Shown one piece after another: positions 54,063-61,411 of a stretch of 64,000 nucleotides of DNA. The notes below the pieces were generated by a model. It had not been told where the DNA came from. It ran no database searches and worked only from the letters and a program-made list of their open reading frames with translations. Every line of letters begins with the position of its first letter. The stretch's first letter is position 1. The translations under genes and the position numbers were made by a program. Source of the stretch: Verrucomicrobiota bacterium (lineage in GTDB: Bacteria; Verrucomicrobiota; Verrucomicrobiia; Opitutales; Opitutaceae); assembly GCA_016222805.1 (NCBI GenBank), contig JACRQG010000001.1, positions 35,417-99,416 on the forward strand, given 5' to 3'.

Positions 54063-54980
54063 TCACCGCGTTGCCCGCTTCGTCCAGGCCCAGCGGAAGA
54101 GGTTGCGAGTGTCGACGAAGCGGGCGTCGGTCGCGGATCCCAGCACGACGACCAGCAGCAGATCGTCGCCCCGCCGGCCACGGGCGACGAGGCACTGCCC
54201 CGCCTGCGTGGTCGTGCCGGTCTTGACCCCGTCGTAGCCGAGGTCGAGGCCGAGCAGCTGGTTGGTGTTCTCCCACCTCGCCCGACGCGTGCGCCCATCC
54301 GGCTGGAGCACGTCGCCTTCGTACTCCCGCGTCCCCACGATTTCGCGGAACTGCGGCAACTGCATCGCATGCCAGGCGACCCGCGTGAGATCGCGCGCCG
54401 TGGTGGTGCGGTCAGCCTCGGTGCCGCCGTCGCCGTAGGACGAGCGGTACGTGGTGCGCGCAAGGCCGATCCGGCGGGCGGTGCGATTCATCTCGGCGAT
54501 GAAGTTGACCCGGGTGGCCAGGGCCGCGGCGTCGAGCCCGTTGGCCAGCAACGCGGCGTCCGGCGGCGCGAACCGCGCGTTGAAGTGCTCCGCCAGCGCG
54601 TTGCCGGCGTCGTTGCCGGAAGGAAGCAGCAGCCCGCGCAGGCAATCGCGCACCGTCAGGCTCTCGCCCGCCTTGATGTCGGCGGTGGATCCCGGTGTCT
54701 CGTCCGCCAGCTTGGAGAAGGTCACCCGCTCGTTGAGGACCGCCGGCTCCTTTTCCGCCCGCAGCAGGATCACGTAGGCGCACATCATCTTGGTCGTGCT
54801 GGCGGCCTTGCGGGGTTCGTCGGCGTTGTGCCCCCAGAGCAGTTCGCCCGTCCGGCCGTCCGCGATCGCCCAGGCCTTGGCCGTGACGAGCGGTGGCTCA
54901 CTCAAGTCCTCGACTGCCGGAGCGGCAGGAAGCGTGCAGGCAGCGAAGAGTACCGGGAGGAGGAGCAGCAGGGGTCGCAT
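54063..54980 (-). CDS. D-alanyl-D-alanine carboxypeptidase (S11, DacA-type)
   Basis: Serine peptidase that trims the terminal D-Ala from peptidoglycan stems. The 305-residue product has all three penicillin-binding motifs: STTK at 61-64 (nucleophile Ser61), SGN at 121-123 in LPSGNDAGNA, and KTG at 253-255. The N-terminus is a signal sequence with a lipobox-like FAAC (Cys15), so it may be an outer- or inner-membrane lipoprotein. It lacks the C-terminal membrane-binding domain of DacA and is therefore short. ATG at 54980. It lies downstream of the LRR gene on the same strand, with a 109-base gap. Confidence 0.92.
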   Translation of the reverse strand: MRPLLLLLPVLFAACTLPAAPAVEDLSEPPLVTAKAWAIADGRTGELLWGHNADEPRKAASTTKMMCAYVILLRAEKEPAVLNERVTFSKLADETPGSTADIKAGESLTVRDCLRGLLLPSGNDAGNALAEHFNARFAPPDAALLANGLDAAALATRVNFIAEMNRTARRIGLARTTYRSSYGDGGTEADRTTTARDLTRVAWHAMQLPQFREIVGTREYEGDVLQPDGRTRRARWENTNQLLGLDLGYDGVKTGTTTQAGQCLVARGRRGDDLLLVVVLGSATDARFVDTRNLFRWAWTKRATR

Positions 54981-55089
54981 GGGAAAGGTCGGAGGTCGAT
55001 TCGCGGGTGGCAGCCTGAGGCGGTCTTTGGGCCGCCGGCAAGGCCGGTCCGCCGCGTGAGAACGCCCCTTGGCGCCCCTGCACGGGGGG

Positions 55090-55992
55090 CTACTTCACCT
55101 TCGGCGGCGAACGGACGATGATCTTGTCCTCCTCCTTCGACCCCGGTGGCTTCTCGGTGCTGATCTTGGCGCGCAGTTCCGGGGTCAGTTTCTCCGGGTC
55201 GATGTTTGTCCCGGTGATGTCGATCGTCGCACGCATTGCGGCGAAGCCGGCGGGGAGCGTAGTCAGGGGGTTGTTGCGGACGCGCAGCTGATTGACGATC
55301 GCCACGGTCCCGAACTCGACGGGCAGCTCGCGGATCAGGTTGTCCGAAAGGTCACACACGCGGAGCCGCGTGAGCCGCGCCACGGTGGAGGGCACCACGG
55401 GAATGCGGTTGCCGGCGAAGTTCAGGTGACGCAGCTCGGTGAGCTGCCCGATCTCCGGGGGCAGCTCCGTCAGTTGGTTGCGCGAGAACTGCAGCTTCTT
55501 CAGGCGCGTCATCGTGTAGACAAACGCGGGCACGGCCGTGAAACGGTTGGCCGTGTAGTACATCCCTTCGAGGGCGTACATTTCGAGCAGGGCGCGGGGC
55601 AGGGTCGTGAGGAGGTTGTTCTCCAGATAGAGGAACTTGACGTTCTTCAGGCGGCCGATCTCGTCCGGCAGCGCCTGGATCCGGTTCTGGTTCAGGAAGA
55701 GATGGAGATTGGCGACCGCGGTGATCGGACGGCGCACGCCGTCGTCGTCGACCATGAGTTCGCTGAGACCGGAGAGATCTGTCAGGCCGAGTCCGGAAAG
55801 AAGCAGCGCCCGATCCCCCTCCTTGAGGTTGTTGGTCTGGTCGAAAGCGTTGGGCATCACGGCGCCCTTGCGCGCGACGAAGAGGGACAGGGGATGCTCG
55901 CGGGCATGGTCCTTGAGCGTGGCGGCGGTCCCGGTCGCGACGACCAGGCACCCCGCGATCAACCAGGAGGGGAGCAGGCGAAAGGGCGACAT
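55090..55992 (-). CDS. Exported leucine-rich repeat protein
   Basis: A 300-residue protein with signal peptide (about 1-25, WLIAGCLVVATGTAA) followed by at least eight LRR units of the LxxLPxxIGxLxxLxxLxLxxNxL type (for example RIQALPDEIGRLKNVKFLYL and NQLTELPPEIGQLTELRHLN). A C-terminal charged tail (GSKEEDKIIVRSPPKVK) follows. LRR proteins of this bacterial type bind proteins, but no partner can be named. The start ATG at 55992 was preferred to 56049 because it opens the signal peptide directly. An upstream promoter should lie in the 304-base gap that also holds a repeat. Confidence 0.82.
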   Translation of the reverse strand: MSPFRLLPSWLIAGCLVVATGTAATLKDHAREHPLSLFVARKGAVMPNAFDQTNNLKEGDRALLLSGLGLTDLSGLSELMVDDDGVRRPITAVANLHLFLNQNRIQALPDEIGRLKNVKFLYLENNLLTTLPRALLEMYALEGMYYTANRFTAVPAFVYTMTRLKKLQFSRNQLTELPPEIGQLTELRHLNFAGNRIPVVPSTVARLTRLRVCDLSDNLIRELPVEFGTVAIVNQLRVRNNPLTTLPAGFAAMRATIDITGTNIDPEKLTPELRAKISTEKPPGSKEEDKIIVRSPPKVK

Positions 55993-56084
55993 GGGAGGAC
56001 GTGCGTGAAAGCCGTTCCCGCAGCATGCGGAGAGAGCGGCGATCGGCAAGTTCCCCTGCTCGATCCGGCATCCTGCTCCGTCCC

Positions 56085-56159
56085 TGTAGGCGGGGCGACC
56101 CCGCCCCGCGCTCTTCCGTTCGGATTCCCTTCGCGCGGGGCGCGGTCGCCCCGCCTACA
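56085..56159. repeat. Intergenic palindromic repeat, copy 3
   Basis: Nearly perfect inverted repeat with 26-base arms: TGTAGGCGGGGCGACC at the left and GGTCGCCCCGCCTACA at the right, with a 23-base centre. It shares the TGTAG.../...CTACA ends with the other two copies. It lies between the divergent LRR gene and dut. The remaining bases of this gap show no gene. Confidence 0.6.
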
Positions 56160-56296
56160 TGGCATCCGATACGAAGTGAATCCACGTCTCCGAGCCTTCG
56201 ACCGCTTCGCTCCCACGCCGGCCAGCTCTTCTCCCGGATCTGCGTGCTTCTCACGGCGAAAAACCCGGCCTAGGGTTGCGCCCGCCCTGCCCGCCC

Positions 56297-56725
56297 ATGG
56301 AGCTCCAACTCAAGCGTCTCACCGCCACCGCGCGCCTGCCCGTCCGCGCCACCGCCAGCGCCAGCTGTTTCGACATTCACGCCGACATGGAGGGAACGAT
56401 TCCCCCCGGTGGCCGGATGCTGGTGAAAACCGGCTGGGCCGTCGCCGTGCCGCCAGGCTATGAGGTGCAGGTGCGCAGCCGGAGCGGCCTCGCCCTCAAA
56501 CACGGGGTGGCGGTGCTCAATTCCCCCGGCACGGTCGATGCCGACTACCGCGGCGAGGTTGGCGTGATCCTGGTCAATCACGGCACCGAGCCCTTTGTCT
56601 TTCGCCCCGGCGATCGCGTCGCCCAAATCGGCGTCTACCGCGTCGAAATGGCCGCAGCCGTCGAAGTGGAGAACCTCGGGGAAACGTCCCGCGGCGCCGG
56701 CGGCTTCGGTCACAGCGGCGTTTAA
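56297..56725 (+). CDS. dut: dUTP diphosphatase
   Basis: Trimeric dUTPase that hydrolyses dUTP to dUMP and keeps uracil out of DNA. The 142-residue product has the five family motifs: SASCFDIHAD (I, with Cys-Phe in place of Gly-Tyr), RSRSGLALKHG (II), GTVDADYRGEVGVILVNHG (III), RPGDRVAQIGV (IV) and GETSRGAGGFGHSGV (V). Motif V normally reads RGxGGFGSTG; His for Ser is a small deviation. Start: ATG at 56297; a TTG seven codons before is less likely. Confidence 0.95.
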   Translation: MELQLKRLTATARLPVRATASASCFDIHADMEGTIPPGGRMLVKTGWAVAVPPGYEVQVRSRSGLALKHGVAVLNSPGTVDADYRGEVGVILVNHGTEPFVFRPGDRVAQIGVYRVEMAAAVEVENLGETSRGAGGFGHSGV

Positions 56726-56799
56726 GGGTCGCCTCCAAACTTCTCCGGGCCACCGCCGCCCCACGACGGATCGATTTCCCGCCTCACTCCTCACCCCTC

Positions 56800-57972
56800 A
56801 TGAACCGACGCTCCTTCCTGACCTCGCTCGGCGGTGCGGCCGCTGGCATCGCGCTCTCCCGCCCCACGCACGGCGCGCCCGCGTCCGACGTGCCCTCGTA
56901 CCTGCGTTCCCACGCCGCCCTCTACGCCAAGGATCCTCGAGCGGCGGCACTCACGTGGTTTCGCGAGGCGCGCTTCGGGATGTTCATCCACTACGGGCTG
57001 TATTCCCTCGAAGGCCGCCACGAGTGGCTGCAACTCCGCGAGAAGATCCCTGTCGCGGAATACGCCAAACTCAAGGACCGGTTCACCGCCGCCAAGTTCG
57101 ACGCCGACGCCATCACCGACCTCGCGCTCGCCGCACAGATGCGCTACGTCAACCTGACCACGCGGCACCACGATTGCTTCTGCCTCTTTCGGACGAAACA
57201 GACGGAATTCCAAAGCCTCAACAGCCCGGCGAAACGCGACCTCGTCGGGGAACTTGCCGCCGCCTGCGCGAAGAAGGGCCTCGGTCTCTGTCTCTACTAT
57301 TCGCACGGCCGCGACTGGCGGCACCCGCATGCGCCGAACAACGACCAGTGGGGCGGCAGCGCCCGCCCACCGTACGCGACGCCCGAGCCCACCTACGCCA
57401 CTGGCACCGCGCACAACCTGGGTCGTTACCTCGACTTCATGAAGGCGCAGATCACGGAGCTGCTCACGCAGTACGGTCCGATCGCCGCCATCTGGCTCGA
57501 CGGCATCGCCGTACCGCTCTCGCGCAAGGAGCGTCTCGCCGAATGGGGCCTGCCCGGATTGTACGCCCATATCCGCGGCCTGCAGCCCCAGGTGCTTGTT
57601 TCCTACAAACAGGGGTTGATCGGCCAAGAGGACTTCCTCGCGCCCGAGCGCACGTTCAGCCAGAAGCCCGATCGGCCGCTTGAGCTCTGCGACACCCTCC
57701 AGCCCCGCGGTTGGGGCTACATCAGGGAGGATGACGGTCATCACAAGACCCCGGAGCAGGTCCGCATCATGCTCGGCCGGGCCGCCGGGCTCCCCGCCAA
57801 TCTGCTGCTCAACACCGGGCCGCTACCCGACGGATCGATCCACCCCGAAGACGTGGTTACGCTCACGGAAGTCGGGCGTCGCCTGCGCCGCGACGGCTGG
57901 CCGGCGCCGATCGCACCGTCACCCGAAGCGCCGAAGCAGAAGAAAAAGAAGAGCGGCAGCGCAAATCCGTAG
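56800..57972 (+). CDS. Alpha-L-fucosidase (GH29), exported
   Basis: Retaining glycosidase of 390 residues removing terminal alpha-L-fucose. A twin-arginine-like leader (MNRRSFLTSLGGAAAGIALS) is followed by the GH29 barrel: FGMFIHYGLYSL, YVNLTTRHHDCFCLF and IAAIWLDGIAVP with the likely nucleophile Asp234. WGYIREDDGHHK follows near 307, and NLLLNTGPLPDGSI near 332. The protein lacks the C-terminal beta domain seen in some family members. An extended Lys-rich tail (KQKKKKSGSANP) closes it. It stands 75 bases after dut and 229 bases before a TonB-dependent receptor. Confidence 0.88.
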   Translation: MNRRSFLTSLGGAAAGIALSRPTHGAPASDVPSYLRSHAALYAKDPRAAALTWFREARFGMFIHYGLYSLEGRHEWLQLREKIPVAEYAKLKDRFTAAKFDADAITDLALAAQMRYVNLTTRHHDCFCLFRTKQTEFQSLNSPAKRDLVGELAAACAKKGLGLCLYYSHGRDWRHPHAPNNDQWGGSARPPYATPEPTYATGTAHNLGRYLDFMKAQITELLTQYGPIAAIWLDGIAVPLSRKERLAEWGLPGLYAHIRGLQPQVLVSYKQGLIGQEDFLAPERTFSQKPDRPLELCDTLQPRGWGYIREDDGHHKTPEQVRIMLGRAAGLPANLLLNTGPLPDGSIHPEDVVTLTEVGRRLRRDGWPAPIAPSPEAPKQKKKKSGSANP

Positions 57973-58110
57973 CCAACCCTTCCGTCGGAGCTGACCCCGA
58001 AAAACACGACCCACCCGGAATGACGACGTGACGATCGCGGCACCGCCCGGCCCGTGCATCGCTGCTGCGTGAGTGCGGCCGATCGCGGGCGCCGCTTCCC
58101 CTCGCGTTTT

Positions 58111-58137
58111 TTCCGTGTATTTCGTGTCGTTCGTGGT
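58111..58137 (+). repeat. Short CGTG direct repeats in the intergenic region
   Basis: TTCCGTGTAT, TTCGTGTCG and TTCGTGGT follow one another at 9-10-base steps after a run of T. This TTCGTG string resembles motifs often seen repeated in verrucomicrobial and planctomycetal intergenic DNA. In this window I find only one copy, so it is a weak repeat call. Confidence 0.3.
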
Positions 58138-58201
58138 GACCTCCCCCTGACGGCACCCCGCCTTGGCCACGCCCCCTATCGCCAGCGTCATCACCCCACC
58201 C

Positions 58202-61111
58202 ATGCACCCCGCCCTGCCCCACCCCCTCCACCATGGCCGTTTTCTGCTGGCCGCCGGTATTCTCGCCACTTCAGCTGCTTTCGCCGCGACCCCACCCGCC
58301 CCGCCCGCCAATCCCGGCACGGCGACCGCCCCCCAGGACGCCCCGGTCACGCTGACGCCCTTCGAGGTCACCGCTGGCAGCGAAGTCGGCTACGAGTCCT
58401 CCACCGCGATGAGCGGCACCCGCACCAACGAGTCGCTGGCCAATCTCCCGAACTCGATCTCGGTCCTCAACTCGGAGTTCATGGCCGACCTCGGCATCAC
58501 CGACTTCTTCCAGGCGGTCGAGTTCGCCGTCGGCGCCGACAACATCTACAACGACAACATGCAGGTCGGCGCCCCGGTGGGCTCCCGTTCCGGCAACCAA
58601 ATCAACTTCCGCGGCCTGCCGTCGGTGCGCCAGCTCAAGGACGGTTTCCCGACCTACACCCCGCAGGACACCTTCAACACCGAGCGCATCGAGATTTCCC
58701 GTGGCCCCGGCGGCATCGCCTACGGCGACACCGATGCCACCGGCGTGATCAACCTCACCTCCAAACGCGGGCGCTTCCGCAACGAGCACGAACTGCAGGC
58801 CCGGGTCGACGATCGCGGCTCCTTGCGCATGACCGCGGACCTGAACCGCGTCCTCCTCCCGCAGACCCTCGCGCTGCGTCTCAACCTGATCGATTCCGAC
58901 CTGGAGGGCTGGCACGAGAACACCGCCCGCAACCTCCACGCCGTCGCGGCCGCGGTGCGCTACCAGCCGTTCCGGAGCCCCAACACCGTCATCGACGCCA
59001 CCCACGAGGACGGCCGCCTGCTCAGTTCCATCAGCCACACCGCGCTCCAGGACATCACCGCCGCCTACGTGCGCGGCACCGGCACCAACGCCCGCGACGC
59101 CAACCCCAACCTGGCGGGTATCCAGAACAACGGCGTCGGCATGGCCCGCCTCGCGGCCCCCCGCACCGCCACCGCCGACACCCACGCCTTCACCCTGCTC
59201 GGCGGCCGATTGATGAACCTGCAGACCATGGGCACCACCGACGCCTTTCCGGTCTACCGCGTGTCGACCATCGTCCAGGGCGCCAACGCCACCAGCGCGA
59301 CGGACCCGCAGAACCCCAACCGCATCCCATGGGTGCCGATCCGCAGTCCGCAGTTTCCGCTTCACCAGGACTGGGCCGGCCCCGACGCCCGGGTGCGCTA
59401 CAAGTACGACGCCACCAATCTCTCCCTGCAGCACGCCTTCTCGCGCCAGACCAGCCTGTGGCTCGCCTACAACCGGCAGAACGAACTCACGGACCAGAGA
59501 CTGACCCGCAACGGCAACCTCTCCGGCTCCAACGCGCGCTCCGTCTTCATCGACGTCAATCCCAACCTCCCCGACCCCGCCTTCCCCAACGACCCGACGC
59601 GCACGGTCCGCAACCCCAACTTCGAACAGCTCTTCATCCCGGCCACCATCCAGCGCCGCTACGAAAACCACTCCATCGAATCCGTCCGCCTCATCGGGGT
59701 GCGCTCGTTCGACCTCGGCCCAACCTCGCACCGCGTGCTGCTCAGCGCCAACCACCGCGACGAGATCTATCGGATCAAAAACTACCTCTTCGGCCTGACC
59801 AAACAGGAGATCGACCGCCGCGGCTTCACCGGAGTCAGCGCTCGCTTCGCCAACAACGTCGTCACCCCGTGGCACTACTTCCGGGACGGCAATGGCGAGG
59901 CCCTCCGGCTGCCCCGCCAGCCCGACGTGATGGACTACTTCGTCAACGGCACCAACGGCCTGCAGTACTTCGACCAGTCGCTCAGTACCGGCGTCTTCCA
60001 GCACCTCGGTTCGTTCTTCCGGGGCCGCCTGCGCACCAGCGTCGGGATCAGTCGCGACCACTGGAAGCAGTTCCGCAACCTTCCGACGCGTTCCTTCGGA
60101 GACTACCAGGAATGGCGGTTCGTCGACGCGGCGGGCCGCGCGCTCGATTCCGACGCCGACGATCTTCCCACCGAGCTCAGCGCCGACCAGTGGCGCACCA
60201 ACACCTCCTATGGGGCCGTCTACCACCTTTTGGACTGGGTCTCGCTGACCGCCTCGTACCAGGAGACCGCGCTGTTCACCGACAACGTCGGCACCGATCT
60301 CTATGGCAACCCGCGCCGCCCCACCTCGGGCTCCGGCATCGATCTCGGCCTGCGGTTCCACCTGCTCGGCGGCCGGCTAAACGCCTCAGTCATCCACTAC
60401 GACAACACCTCCGAGAACCAGCAGACCGGCATCGGGGCGGCCCGGCGCGACGAGGTCAATGCCGCGCTCGACACCGGCCTGAGCGCGCCTTCGCCGGATC
60501 GCATCATCGGCCTCGACGACTCCAATGATCGCGACACGACCGGCTGGGAGCTCGAACTCACTGCCAATCTCAGCCGCCAGTGGACGTCGCGTCTCGGGTT
60601 TTCCACCACGCAGAACCGCCGGGCGTCCTCCGTGCCCCAGTTTCGCGCCAAAGTCGCGGCGGCCGAGGCGCACCTCCGTTCGCGCGGCTTCTCGCCCGGC
60701 GACATCCAGGCCGCGCTGGCCGACAGCTACAACTTCATCGCGGACCAGAGCAGCGACGACACCCAGCCCCGGCAGTGGCGCGCCAACTTCGTCACCCGGT
60801 ACGAACTCCGCGAAGGACCGCTGCGCGGCCTGAGCCTCGGCGGCTCGGTGCGCTGGGCCCATGGGCGCGTGCGTGACTCCGGCGGCCTCACCATCACGGG
60901 GGTGCTGGTCATCCCCGAGCGGCAGAATGCCGACGAGTTCGTCGTCAGCCCGTTCCTCAAGTACTCCGCGAAGTTCGGCAAGGTGCGCTGGACCGGCCAG
61001 CTCAACGTCGACAACGCCTTCAACAACGTCACCAACCAGGGCCGCATCGAGCGCTACCCGCGCTACACGGAACCGCGGCTGATCACCCTGACGAATTCCT
61101 TCCGGTTCTGA
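58202..61111 (+). CDS. TonB-dependent receptor
   Basis: Outer-membrane importer of 969 residues. It has a signal peptide (about 1-30, LAAGILATSAAFAAT), a TonB-box-like TLTPFEVTAGSEVGY, a plug domain (about 55-180 with ISVLNSEFMADLGITDFFQA and NFRGLPSVRQLKDGF, then RIEISRGPGGIAYGD), and a barrel ending LITLTNSFRF. It resembles FhuA/FecA-type siderophore or large glycan receptors of this phylum; the ligand is unknown. The ATG at 58202 is preferred to the TTG at 58163. Placed after the fucosidase, it could import fucosylated sugars, but the 229-base gap does not prove one transcript. Confidence 0.88.
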   Translation: MHPALPHPLHHGRFLLAAGILATSAAFAATPPAPPANPGTATAPQDAPVTLTPFEVTAGSEVGYESSTAMSGTRTNESLANLPNSISVLNSEFMADLGITDFFQAVEFAVGADNIYNDNMQVGAPVGSRSGNQINFRGLPSVRQLKDGFPTYTPQDTFNTERIEISRGPGGIAYGDTDATGVINLTSKRGRFRNEHELQARVDDRGSLRMTADLNRVLLPQTLALRLNLIDSDLEGWHENTARNLHAVAAAVRYQPFRSPNTVIDATHEDGRLLSSISHTALQDITAAYVRGTGTNARDANPNLAGIQNNGVGMARLAAPRTATADTHAFTLLGGRLMNLQTMGTTDAFPVYRVSTIVQGANATSATDPQNPNRIPWVPIRSPQFPLHQDWAGPDARVRYKYDATNLSLQHAFSRQTSLWLAYNRQNELTDQRLTRNGNLSGSNARSVFIDVNPNLPDPAFPNDPTRTVRNPNFEQLFIPATIQRRYENHSIESVRLIGVRSFDLGPTSHRVLLSANHRDEIYRIKNYLFGLTKQEIDRRGFTGVSARFANNVVTPWHYFRDGNGEALRLPRQPDVMDYFVNGTNGLQYFDQSLSTGVFQHLGSFFRGRLRTSVGISRDHWKQFRNLPTRSFGDYQEWRFVDAAGRALDSDADDLPTELSADQWRTNTSYGAVYHLLDWVSLTASYQETALFTDNVGTDLYGNPRRPTSGSGIDLGLRFHLLGGRLNASVIHYDNTSENQQTGIGAARRDEVNAALDTGLSAPSPDRIIGLDDSNDRDTTGWELELTANLSRQWTSRLGFSTTQNRRASSVPQFRAKVAAAEAHLRSRGFSPGDIQAALADSYNFIADQSSDDTQPRQWRANFVTRYELREGPLRGLSLGGSVRWAHGRVRDSGGLTITGVLVIPERQNADEFVVSPFLKYSAKFGKVRWTGQLNVDNAFNNVTNQGRIERYPRYTEPRLITLTNSFRF

Positions 61112-61163
61112 CCCCGCCCGCCCCGCCAGTTTACTCTGAGTTCGAACCAAAATCCGGATCATT

Positions 61164-61214
61164 AAAATCGCGCAAGTCGCTGCGGTAGCGCCACGAGCGA
61201 AAGCGCGATTTTTT
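61164..61214 (+). other. Two-tier hairpin with T-run in the gap before the recombinase
   Basis: In the AT-rich 300-base gap 61112-61411, AAAATCGCGC at 61164-61173 pairs with GCGCGATTTT at 61203-61212, and an inner stem TCGCT/AGCGA is also present. The right arm runs into TTTTTT. It may terminate the TonB-receptor transcript or be a recombinase-related structure. No gene is seen in the rest of the gap. Confidence 0.5.
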
Positions 61215-61411
61215 CGTTGGGGAAATAAGTTCTGGTTTTGCCGTTCCACGGAAGCGGTCGTGCAACGAGAATCGCGCCCGGATCCAGGTGATCGTTAAAA
61301 TTCCGAGCGTGAGTTTTCCGCGGAATCTGCGATACTGGTCGGCAGTCAGATTTCCCCGTGGGTAGAGGCCAATTGCAGGACTCCCCCGGTCACCATCAAC
61401 CGAGGTCTCCT

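Noticed and set aside
58271..60361. Long minus-strand frame (696 codons) opposite the second TonB-dependent receptor
   Set aside because: Same reason: composition-driven antisense frame with no recognisable motif.
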